DNA from: Eurosta solidaginis
Taxonomy: Eukaryota; Arthropoda; Insecta; Diptera; Tephritidae
Length of the DNA stretch: 64,000 nucleotides
Reading direction: 5' to 3'
Assembly (NCBI RefSeq): GCF_040869045.1
Contig: NC_090319.1
Span: forward strand, 55,710,779-55,774,778
Under the pieces are notes generated by a model, which was not told the origin of the DNA, ran no database searches, and saw nothing but the letters and a program-made list of their open reading frames with translations. Shown here piece by piece: positions 32,758 to 42,249 of the stretch. A program made the position numbers and the translations under genes. Position 1 is the first letter of the stretch, and every line of letters begins with the position of its first letter.

Positions 32758-34915
32758 CAGTGGACCCTCGGTTAACGTACACAATTGGTTCTAGCATCTT
32801 GCTCGTTATGCAAAACGTTCGTTAAGCAATACCATTATTCCTATAAGAATCAATGTAAACTAAAATAATGCGTTCCAGGTCGAAAAAAATACAGTCTTAT
32901 ATGTTTCAATTTGAATTTTTATTGAAAGAAACCTAGTACCTAGCATTATTAATCTACATTAAGCAAAAAACTGTCTAGAGTCGTTTGTTTCTGACGTCCC
33001 TTCAAAATTTGTTCAAAATGGGACACAGCATTATCGTTGAATAATTCTGTTGCACGTACTGCCGCTGTCTGACTGGGGTGATGCTTTTTAACGTATGATG
33101 CCACAAACTCCCATGCTTTGAGCATTTCTCTGATTGCACTAGACGGTTGCTGTTCTTCGGTTATCTCCTCGTCTGATAAAGTTTGCTTCTTAACATCTTG
33201 TTGTAAATCACATTGCAATTCTATAAGCTCGTCGGTAGTCAGATCTTCACTGTGCTCTGCCACAAGTTCAGCGATGTCATTTCCATCCACCTCTAGCCCA
33301 ATACGGTCAGCCAAAAATATTATTTCGTTGGTTATTGGATCCGTAGATACTGCGTCGAGTCCTTCAAATGTGCATTCGGCAAAGCGGTCGGGCCAAAGAT
33401 TTTTCCAGGAAGATTCGAGTGTTCTCTTAGTAACGCCTTTCCATGCCTTATCAATAATTTTGAGACAGGCAACAATGTGGAAGTGATCTTTCCAAAACTC
33501 TTTTAGAGTAAGATTTGTTTTTTCAGTCACGTCAAAGCAATGCTGGAAAAGTTCTTTTGTGTAAAGCTTCTTGAAGTTAGAAATCACTTGCTGATCCATG
33601 GGCTGAAGCAATGGGGTTGTATTAGGTGGCAAAAAGTGAATTTTGATGAATTTAAACTCTTCAATGAGTTCATCTTGTAAACTTGGTGGATGTGAAGGAG
33701 CGTTATCCATAATAAGCAGGACACGAAGAGGCAAATCCATCTCAATCAAATATTTCAGCACAGAGGGGCCAAAAACATTATTGATCCACTCAGTAAAAAG
33801 AACACGTGTCACCCAAGCTTTACTGTTCGACTTCCACATGACATTTAGCTTACTCTTGTCAACATTATGCTTTTTGAAGGCACGTGGATTCTCTGAATGA
33901 TAGACAAGTAGCGGTTTTATTTTCAAGTCGCCACTTGCATTGGAACAAAAAAGCAGAGTAAGGCGGCCTTTCATTGGCTTATGGCCGGGCATTGCTTTCT
34001 CCTCTACTGTTATGTAAGTTCGCTTGGGCATCTTTTTCCAAAAAAGACCCGTTTCGTCGCAATTAAACACCTGCTGGGGCAAGTAACCCTCAGTATCCAC
34101 AAGCTTCTTGAATTCGCCTACATAACTCTCGGCAGCCTTAGCGTCTGAGCTTGCTGCTTCACCATGCCTTATAACGCTATGAATACCAGTACGTTTTTTG
34201 AAATTCTCGAACCACCCCTTACTTGCTTTGAAGTCTTCCCTTCTTGCTGTTGATGTTCCTGGCGACTTTTCAATCAGAGTAGTGAATATCGTTTTAGCCT
34301 TCTCACAAATTATATTCTGCGAAATTGTGTCAGCTTGCATTTGCTTTTCGTTAATCCATATCAAAAGCAATCTTTCAACATCATCGAGAATTTGTGGTCG
34401 TTGCGAAGAAACTCTTGATACTCCCTTTGAAGCGTTTAGCACCTCAAGCTTGTCCTGATTCTTGAGGATAGTAGAAATCGTTGATTTCGACAAGTTGAAC
34501 GCACGTCCTAAATCAGCCACACCCAAACCTCCTTTATGTTTTTGAATGATCTTGAGTTTCATTTCAATAGTTATTTTGGTCCTTGTATTTTTCTCCTTTT
34601 CCGAATTTTTTTTTTGAGGGCATTTTATGTTAGTTATTTTGCAATTTTTATAAAAGCAAAATTAAAAATAAAAAATTTGTATGTTTCAACACGTCTTGTT
34701 AATTTTACGAACAATTCTGCACTAAAATAAAACAAAATTCTGAACTATGAAGCAAAAGCTAAACGCAGACAGCCCAATAATGTGAATTCGGGGTTTCCCC
34801 TGTTTAGGTTGTTATGCGAGACTTCGTTCGTAAAGCGAAACTTTTTTCCAAAAAAAATGTATTCGTTATGCGAAATGTTCGTTATGCGGGGCGTTCATTG
34901 ACCGAGGGTCCACTG
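32758..34915 (-). mobile_element. Tigger/pogo (Tc1-mariner) transposon, 2158 bp, apparently complete
   Basis: The ends are CAGTGGACCCTCGGT and its reverse complement, flanked by TA on each side (32756-32757 and 34916-34917), the Tc1/mariner target duplication. Subterminal TTCGTTA(T/A)GC repeats occur near both ends. A single long transposase frame on the minus strand fills the centre. It sits inside the hAT coding region, so it is younger than that hAT. Confidence 0.95.
32949..34562 (-). CDS. Tigger-type (TIGD-like) pogo transposase
   Basis: 537 codons without interruption, similar in length and order to pogo/Tigger transposases. The N-terminal helix-turn-helix (IIQKHKGGLGVADLGRAFN) is followed by a CENP-B-type second DNA-binding region (LLIWINEKQMQADTISQ, KASKGWFENFKKRTGIH). 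The DDE domain then shows the first Asp in VFNCDETGLFWKKMP, the second in LLIMDNAPSHPPS and the third in PPNTTPLLQPMDQQVI. The C-terminus ends TTLDSFL. The first Met of the frame is used; codons before it (34563 upward) remain open for a short distance without an ATG. It cuts and pastes its own element at TA sites. With terminal repeats intact, it may be functional or only recently silenced. Confidence 0.93.
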   Translation of the reverse strand: MKLKIIQKHKGGLGVADLGRAFNLSKSTISTILKNQDKLEVLNASKGVSRVSSQRPQILDDVERLLLIWINEKQMQADTISQNIICEKAKTIFTTLIEKSPGTSTARREDFKASKGWFENFKKRTGIHSVIRHGEAASSDAKAAESYVGEFKKLVDTEGYLPQQVFNCDETGLFWKKMPKRTYITVEEKAMPGHKPMKGRLTLLFCSNASGDLKIKPLLVYHSENPRAFKKHNVDKSKLNVMWKSNSKAWVTRVLFTEWINNVFGPSVLKYLIEMDLPLRVLLIMDNAPSHPPSLQDELIEEFKFIKIHFLPPNTTPLLQPMDQQVISNFKKLYTKELFQHCFDVTEKTNLTLKEFWKDHFHIVACLKIIDKAWKGVTKRTLESSWKNLWPDRFAECTFEGLDAVSTDPITNEIIFLADRIGLEVDGNDIAELVAEHSEDLTTDELIELQCDLQQDVKKQTLSDEEITEEQQPSSAIREMLKAWEFVASYVKKHHPSQTAAVRATELFNDNAVSHFEQILKGRQKQTTLDSFLLNVD

Positions 34916-37312
34916 TAGTTGGTAATAATAAAAATTAAAAATGCATTATTCATTCTTGCAGATTTTAGCTCATGTTGAAATTACAGAAGAGTCCACTATG
35001 GTCGTAGAAAATGACAACTCGAAGGACAGCAGTCCACATGATATTTCAAATTTCATACAAAGAAAGCTTAGTAATGAGGAAAAGGTAGAGGCGTTGAATA
35101 AGGTTTGGATTCCAACTGAAAGGTTTGCTTTCCCTTCAACCGGGCCACGAAATCTTAGGTTTCAGCATAAGTGGATAGCGGAATGGGTTTGGCTTTGCTA
35201 CTCTCAAGCAGTAAATGGAGCATTTTGTAAGTTTTGTGTCCTTTTTAAAAATAAAAATGTGTGCGGGCAAAATAGCACAGAAAGAATGGGAAAGTTGGTG
35301 GAAGAGCCGTTCAATAATTGGAAAAAAGCTCGAGAGTATTTCGCACATCATAGTAAAACTAATTACCACAAAAAAGCGTAGAAAATGCTCATTTCATTAT
35401 GAAAATAGTAAGCAAGCAACAAGAACCCGTTTGCCATCAGATTGACAAGATGGCCAAACAGAAAGGTTTAGAAAATCGGAACAAATTAAGGCCCATCATT
35501 GAAACAGTTTTCTTTTGTGGAAAACAAGGACTTGCACTAAGAGGACATCGGGACTGGGGGCGTATAGAGGACGCAAGTGCAATAAATGAGGGCAATTTTA
35601 GGGAGCTTTTGAAGTACAGACAGCAGTATGATACACATTTAAAGAGTGTGTTGTCGGAGAGCAGCAGTAAAGCAATGTACACAAGTTGGAGGATTCAAAA
35701 CGAAATTATCGACATATGTGAGAAATTGATTTTAAAAACCCTGTCTGAACAAGTTAACTCCGCCAACTATTTCTCCGTTCTTTCTGATGAGACAGCTGAT
35801 ATATCTGGTGTGGAACAAATGTCACTCTGTGTTAGATATTTTGATAATGGTATTCACGAAATTAATGAAGTTTTTCTTAAGTTCATTCCACTGAAGGATT
35901 TGACAGGAGAGAGTATGTCAAAAATAATTTTAGAAGAGTTGGACAGAATTGGACTGGACCTAAATAAAATGCGCGGCCAAGGGTACGATGGTGCTGCATC
36001 AATGAGTGGCCAATTTAAGGGTGTACAATCTCACATTTCTAGGAAGTACCCTAAAGCTCTATATGTACATTGTGCAGCGCACTCGCTAAACTTGGCCGTT
36101 TCAAGTTCGTGTGGAAATGTGTATATAAGAAATTGTCTTGGTGTTGTAGGTAAATTGTATGATTTTTTCAATACACCTAAAAGGCAGAGTGTTTTACAGG
36201 AGTATCTGCAAAAATTAAAGATTTTTGACCACAAAAAATTGAAAAAAATGTGTCCTACTAGGTGGATTGAAAGATATAATTCAGTATTTGTTTTTACAGA
36301 ATTTTTTGATGGGATATTGTTGGCTTTGCATCAAATATCCTGTTGGGATAATAAAAATGTTGCTGAAGATGCTAATCTACTTAACTGTGCCATACAAAAA
36401 AGTGAGTTTGTAATTGCTCTGCAATGCGTTAATCAAGTGTTTAGCAAAGCCAATATCTTATGTAAATTTCTTCAAACTCGAAGTATTGACTTAAAACAAG
36501 CAGTTAACTTAGCCGATATAACTTTGAAAGATTTATGCTTGATAAGAGAAAATGCCGAACAAGAGTTTAGAACTTTGTTTAATATTGCTCAGAAGCAAGC
36601 AGAAACGAATGGCTTCACTTTAACAAAACAAGGGTGTCTAATACGGAGACATTAGGCGTCGAAACTTTTTACCGTATTTATCTCTACATTCCATTTTTAG
36701 ATGCATTTATTTCTAGTCTCAATGATAAGTTTCTGAAGCATAAAGACTTACTCATTGGATTCAAAGTTCTTTTTCCAGAAAAGGTGTTTACACTTGACGA
36801 TGATGCTGTAGTTACGAAAGAGAAGAAAGTTGTATAATTTTTATTCCGATGACTTGGAGGGAGATTTCGAAGATGTTAAAGCAGAAATATACGTTTGGTA
36901 TAAAACTATTTCAAGCTCGAAGCTCGAAGATAGGCCGAATACAGTTTTACAAGCTATTGAACTTTGTGGAAAGGAAATTTTACCAAATGTGTTTAATTTA
37001 CTGAATATTCCAGTAACTCTTCCTATTACAACATGTGAAAATGAAAGATCATTTTCATCACTTCGAAGACTGAAAACGTATTTAAGAAGTACAATTTCCC
37101 AAGAGAGATTAAACGGGCTAGCACTTCTCTATATGTATAGAGAACTTACTCCTTCAGTGGAAAGAGTTATAGACAAACTTGCAGAAAAGTCAAGAAAAAT
37201 TGACATACAACTATAATGACTTCTATAATTATATTAATTTATGTATATTATTGTGTCTAATTTATGTTCATTACTGTGTATATTAATTTATGTTCATGAG
37301 CATTAATTACAT

Positions 37313-37795
37313 CGCTCGCCCCAAATTAAATAAATAGAGGTTTTTCTTGTAGAAAATGGGGTGCCAATACCTCAGAGCCGTCCCGTGCTCGCCTCCATAT
37401 CACATTTTAAAGGGTTCTTCAAATAGAGGATGAGGTGGCTCAGTAGAGCGAAGCCTCAGAGCCCCCAGTGCTCGCCCCCAAATTAAATAAATAAAAGGTG
37501 TACTGATGCTATGCATCCTCCCATGACTTAAATACACCAATAACACTAAAACTACCCGACTCAATAAATGGAATACATTAAATCAAAAACCCCATAAACT
37601 CAATACAGTCCATTAATAATAATAATTTATAAATTTAAAAAAAGGAATGCTTGGTGGGAGTTGAACCCGCAACCCCGGGCGTTTGGTCGGGTACGTCAGC
37701 CACTGTGCCACGACTCATACGCTTACAAGCACATAAAATTACTCATTTATAACTCTTATTAAACTGCTCGCCCTCAATTGCCCAAAGCTTAGACA
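37313..37795. repeat. Composite repeat unit, copy 1, with tRNA-like segment
   Basis: Built of shorter sub-repeats around CCTCAGAGCC and GTGCTCGCCCCCAAATTAAA. On the minus strand, 37716-37650 reads like a tRNA-derived head: TGGCACAGTGGCTGACG matches an A-box and GGTTCAACTCC is a perfect B-box. Apparently identical to copy 2 over the shared length. Confidence 0.8.
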
Positions 37796-38056
37796 TGGTC
37801 CTTCGAGCCGGATCACTGGCTCGTATGGAAGTTTCATTAGACGACTAAGCCGTCTAAGGGGGGAGTATGTTTAAGCGACTTAAACTATGAACATTTTTCG
37901 TTCGTTTGTTTCAGTAGCCATTGAGTGTGCTTGTAATTCTCAACTGGTTAGTGAAATATTCTAAAGACATAGTTTGAGTTTTTTAATTAAAAGGGAGGTT
38001 CTTCGGATGGTGTGCTAATACATCAGAGCCCAGTGCTCGCCTCCAAATCACACTTT
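37796..38056. other. Spacer between composite repeats
   Basis: Contains GACGACTAAGCCGTCTAAGG, an inverted GACGGCTTAG-like segment, and another CATCAGAGCCCAGTGCTCGC sub-repeat. It ends in a partial copy of the neighbouring unit. No coding content. Confidence 0.5.
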
Positions 38057-38600
38057 GAAGGGGTTCTTCAAATAGAAGATGAGGTGGCTCATTAGAGCGA
38101 AACCTCAGAGTGCCCAACGCTCGCCCCAAATTAAATAAATAGAGGTTTTTCTTGTAGAAAATGGGGTGCCAATACCTCAGAGCCGTCCCGTGCTCGCCTC
38201 CATATCACATTTTAAAGGGTTCTTCAAATAGAGGATGAGGTGGCTCAGTAGAGCGAAGCCTCAGAGCCCCCAGTGCTCGCCCCCAAATTAAATAAATAAA
38301 AGGTGTACTGATGCTATGCATCCTCCCATGACTTAAATACACCAATAACACTAAAACTACCCGACTCAATAAATGGAATACATTAAATCAAAAACCCCAT
38401 AAACTCAATACAGTCCATTAATAATAATAATTTATAAATTTAAAAAAAGGAATGCTTGGTGGGAGTTGAACCCGCAACCCCGGGCGTTTGGTCGGGTACG
38501 TCAGCCACTGTGCCACGACTCATACGCTTACAAGCACATAAAATTACTCATTTATAACTCTTATTAAACTGCTCGCCCTCAATTGCCCAAAGCTTAGACA
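38057..38600. repeat. Composite repeat unit, copy 2
   Basis: Starts GGGGTTCTTCAAATAGAAGA and ends CCCAAAGCTTAGACA. The tRNA-like segment on the minus strand is at 38521-38452. It abuts the left side of the BEL pol fragment. Confidence 0.8.
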
Positions 38601-40592
38601 TGCCACCCTCCACGATACCGGAATATCACACCAAACCAATGGCCCTCGAAGAACGGCAGCCCAAGTAGCAACTACTCAGGACGTTACCAACCCAGATCCC
38701 AACGAGGAACTTCCCACCACCTCAAACGCTGCCCGCATTCAATCTTTGTATGCGGAAAATGATAGCAAGATCATTCTCCCAACAGCGATAGTGTCCATAG
38801 AACACCGAGGGGACTGCTTCAGGCACAGAGCCTTAGTGGATCAAGGGTCAGAGCGTAGCTTCATCTCGTCGAAAGCTGAAATCAAGCTAGGCCTCCCATA
38901 TACCCACTCCCGATTTGAAATATCGGGAATGGGAGGCGGAGTAGTACAAACCTCCAGCAAGCTATGCTCACTGACCCTAGTCTCAAATGACCACAAGGTA
39001 AAAATAAAGGCCCAGGCAATCGTGCTACCTCGGCTCACTAGGCAACTCCCAACACTCACGCTAAATAACGACCAAATGCGTAAATGGTCCCATCTCAAGC
39101 TAGCAGACCAGAACACTCAGAACCCCTCCCAAATTGATCTGGTGTTAGGCAGTGATCTTATCCCACAAATAATGCTAAATGGCATCGAAAAGATCTCGCC
39201 CACACTGCTAGCACAAAACACGATATTTGGCTGGATAATAAGTGGCCAAACCCCCGAAAAGGTCGGATCACACTCCTCTCAAGCGTGGGAAGTGACGAAT
39301 GTCCAGCTGAATGAACAGCTAAGGCAATTCTGGAAAATCGAAGAAATACCCAGAGTGCGAGTGGAAACCCCAGAAGATAAAATGTGCGAAGACTTTTATC
39401 AAAGCACAACCACTCGCATGGATGACGGTCGATATATGGTTCGGCTCCCCTTTAAACCAACATTCCCGAACGATGTCGACCTAGGTCAGTCCCGTACTGC
39501 AGCCCTACGACAGTTCCACGGCATGGAACGTTCCCTCTCAAAAAAGGGCGATCTAAAGCAGCAGTACGACCAGGTACTCGAAGAATATCTGTCCCTAGGC
39601 CACATGGAAGAATGCAGTCCCAATGAAATAGAATCCCTGGGTAAATACTGCTCATTCTATCTCCCTCACCATGCAGTCGTAAGGCCAGACAAAAAGACAA
39701 CAAAAGTCAGAGTTGTGTTCAACGCCTCCAAAAAGTCGGGTTCCGGTCACTCCCTCAACGATGTTTTATGTACCGGACCAACCCTCCAACCCGATCTCCG
39801 ACTTATGTTGCTGAAATGGCGAACATATAAATATGTGTTTAATGGCGATGTCGAGAAAATGTACCGCCAAATTCTCTTGCACCCCGATGACCGAGACTAC
39901 CAACGTATAATATTCCGAACCCCCGAACACAGTCCAATAAAGGACTACAAGTTAAAAACGGTCACCTTCGGGGTTAACTGCGCGCCTTTCCTGGCTATTC
40001 GCACTCTACACGAGCTAGCGAAAGACATAGCCGATTCCCATCCACGCGCAGCCCCAATACTAAAATCCGAGACGTATGTTGACGATATTTTATCTGGCAG
40101 TCATGATCTTCAATCAGCCGAGCAATCCCTAACAGAGACTATAGACGCTCTCAATTCAGCCGGCTTTCCCCTAAAAAAGATCACGGCAAACCATCCCAAC
40201 ATCCTCCAAAAAATATCGAAAACTGATCTGCTGGAAACAAACTTTCTCGAGTTCGAAAAGACTAGCACCGCCAAGACCCTGGGCATCCAGTGGAATGCCC
40301 TAACGGATACATTCTCGTATACCGTCGACTCAAATCCGGCATCCACTGCCGCCACGAAGCGGCAAATTCTCTCCTCTATTGCGAAACTTTTCGATCCCGC
40401 AGGGTGGCTGACGCCCATAATGATCCAAGCGAAGATGCTGATGCAAGAATTGTGGTTAGATGGGACCGAATGGGACGAGAAGGTTAAACCCATCCGTCTA
40501 GCCAAATGGGCGCAATTTATCAATCTAAAACGATGTTGCTACCCGAAACCTCAGAGCCCAAGCGCTCACTCTCAGTAAGGTAGGCGAAATGG
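38601..40592 (+). mobile_element. BEL/Pao retrotransposon pol fragment (protease and reverse transcriptase)
   Basis: An uninterrupted frame (38746-40578, 610 codons) encodes a retropepsin-like aspartic protease ([13 protein letters not shown]) followed by a Pao-type reverse transcriptase: [34 protein letters not shown] and YVDDILSG (40075). The frame also reaches the start of the region after the RT ([15 protein letters not shown]). Gag, RNase H completion and integrase are missing. The frame ends where it runs into a CCTCAGAGCC sub-repeat of the flanking unit. This is a captured or deleted fragment, not a complete element. GC-richer than its surroundings. Confidence 0.9.
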
Positions 40593-41127
40593 GAAGGGGT
40601 TCTTCAAATAGAAGATGAGGTGGCTCATTAGAGCGAAACCTCAGAGTGCCCAACGCTCGCCCCAAATTAAATAAATAGAGGTTTTTCTTGTAGAAAATGG
40701 GGTGCCAATACCTCAGAGCCGTCCCGTGCTCGCCTCCATATCACATTTTAAAGGGTTCTTCAAATAGAGGATGAGGTGGCTCAGTAGAGCGAAGCCTCAG
40801 AGCCCCCAGTGCTCGCCCCCAAATTAAATAAATAAAAGGTGTACTGATGCTATGCATCCTCCCATGACTTAAATACACCAATAACACTAAAACTACCCGA
40901 CTCAATAAATGGAATACATTAAAGCAAAAACCCCATAAACTCAATACAGTCCATTAATAATAATAATTTATAAATTTAAAAAAGGAATGCTTGGTGGGAG
41001 TTGAACCCGCAACCCCGGGCGTTTGGTCGGGTACGTCAGCCACGACTCATACGCTTACAAGCACATAAAATTACTCATTTATAACTCTTATTAAACTGCT
41101 CGCCCTCAATTGCCCAAGGCTTAGACA
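40593..41127. repeat. Composite repeat unit, copy 3
   Basis: Same start and end as copy 2, a few substitutions, and a 10-bp deletion in the tRNA-like segment (minus strand 41048-40990). Abuts the right side of the BEL fragment. Confidence 0.8.
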
Positions 41128-41399
41128 ACGTTTAACATGTTCATAAAATTCTTTTATTAAAATGTTTGAATTCCTTTTTAGTTTTAGTTTAAATACAGAG
41201 AAAATGCAATGAATTGAGCTTTAAAAGGTGACTTTGTTTAATGTGTGCATACGGAGGTCCACTCCCCAAACATAAATTTAAGTAAAAATTGTCTGGGCGA
41301 ATTTTGAGTATTTTTTTTTAAATTTTCCGGTGGGATATTGAAATCCCCCCCAAATTATTTTTCTGTGTGCGCCACTGTAGTAACCTAATACTATTGTTA

Positions 41400-41710
41400 C
41401 TATTATTAGTCCTCGATGTACTGCAACCTTTATTTAGATCTACTGTGCTTGACCTTTCAATGAGTTTGACTGACACTCTCGTTGTTGGGAGTACAAACAA
41501 TTTGGGCTGCCTTTGCCCTGGGCATTCAATCAGTGCATAACTGCAAGGCAGGTAAGGCTGCCTGGCTGTCTGTCATAAAGGGGACATTTGTCGAGGATAA
41601 GCCTCTCCGTAGACATTCTCTACAGCAAACTTCTATTTGATGGTTTTCTGCCTGAAAACTAATGGGGTGGCATCCCATTTGTATCGATTTCTTGAACCTA
41701 GTAATCAAAA
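41400..41710 (-). mobile_element. RNase H-type LINE fragment
   Basis: The minus-strand frame 41708-41526 reads QMGCHPISFQAENHQIEVCC, then ECLRRGLS and PFMTDSQAALPAL. The TDSQAA motif is the second conserved block of LINE RNase H. It resembles the degenerate element at 4140-5840. It ends 30 bp from the donor site of HEATR5B exon A. Confidence 0.6.
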
Positions 41711-41740
41711 TTTAAAATTTTTTCATTACACAGAACTTAC

Positions 41741-42163
41741 AATTTAGTCGGCAAATAGCTTGGTGAGTCATCCTTATTCTTCAATATATCGTTGCAAGCG
41801 TTGACGGTATCAAATAGCATAAAAGTGTCGCCCACCGAGAAGAGTGTCGCTAAGCAGCTAGCTATCAATTTACGTGCCGGTGGCCCTGGTGAACCTTGGA
41901 TGTGTTCCGTCAATTGTTGAACTAACTTTTTTTGGCATCCTTTTATATCGGATTTTTGTGCAACCGGTAGAACTTTTTCTAAATAGCGTAACCACTCGAA
42001 TATGAATACTGGTCGCTTTTGTTCTGGCAATTGTTTTAATGCTTCCTCATTGAGGGTCAGACTATGCGACAATTCCATTTCATCGATGTAAGATTCGGCG
42101 CCGCTTTCTGTGTTACTTTCGTCTATGTGATTTGTATCGTTATCGTCGTTGCGAATAAACGAT
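41741..42163 (-). CDS. HEATR5B: HEATR5B exon A (N-terminus, residues 1-113)
   Basis: The start codon at 42078-42076 begins [17 protein letters not shown], which aligns with the conserved HEATR5B N-terminus, so I take this ATG as the start. The exon ends after ACT AAA TT at 41741 with donor GTAAGT at 41740-41735. The split Leu codon is completed by the A that opens exon B. The frame stays open upstream of the ATG for 28 codons of an acidic, polar stretch back to a good acceptor (polypyrimidine then CAG) at 42166-42164. That segment has no ATG. Either it is 5' untranslated sequence or the protein has an extra N-terminal extension from an unseen exon. Residues 1-113 hold the first helical repeats, including [17 protein letters not shown]. 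Confidence 0.94.
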
Positions 42164-42249
42164 CTGAAAGAAGGATGGGAAAGGAAGAAATATTTATCTA
42201 ATTAAATCATCTTTTATTATTATGAATCTTTAATATAATAAAATACATA

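Larger units (their letters stand above)
32600..37220 (+). mobile_element. hAT-superfamily transposon, broken, split by a Tigger element
   Basis: Coding parts run on the plus strand. The N-terminus starts at 32671 (MSKRQLDLTEFFSKKPKAN). After the nested element, a probable short intron ends at CTTGCAG (34957-34963). A zinc-finger/TTF-like domain follows (WVWLCYSQAVNGAFCKFC), then the DDE/RNase H-like core (FSVLSDETADISG, RGQGYDGAASMSGQFKG, VHCAAHSLNLAV). The hAT dimerisation domain (LPITTCENERSFSSLRRLK) ends at 37216. Frameshifts at about 35378, 36640 and 36835 disable it. The 5' and 3' inverted ends were not identified, so the outer borders are approximate. It resembles the ZMYM/THAP12-like branch. 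Confidence 0.88.
1142..42163 (-). other. HEATR5B: HEATR5B gene (coding span, 7 exons seen; 3' end off-window)
   Basis: Spliced gene on the minus strand. The exons join with consensus GT/AG borders and compatible phases into 2022 codons from the ATG at 42078, close to the roughly 2070 residues of vertebrate HEATR5B. Similarity to that family is recognisable end to end, for example in the N-terminal block with [17 protein letters not shown], then [33 protein letters not shown] and ISTPYIHALAP. HEATR5B proteins are long alpha-solenoids of HEAT repeats. They associate with the AP-1 clathrin adaptor and its accessory proteins and, in animals, help dynein-driven movement of AP-1 endosomal membranes. 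Introns are 19.7 kb, 79 bp, 70 bp, 10.4 kb, 1.8 kb and 2.8 kb, in transcript order. The large ones are full of transposons. The C-terminal exon or exons and any 5' untranslated exons are not seen. Confidence 0.95.

Noticed and set aside
37650..41048. Functional tRNA genes in the composite repeats
   Set aside because: A-box and B-box match, but the T-stem has a mismatch and no convincing acceptor stem or anticodon loop could be drawn. Copy 3 has a deletion.
38057..41127. Complete BEL/Pao element with LTRs
   Set aside because: Gag and integrase are absent, a third copy of the flanking repeat lies outside, and the flanks contain sub-repeats atypical of LTRs.
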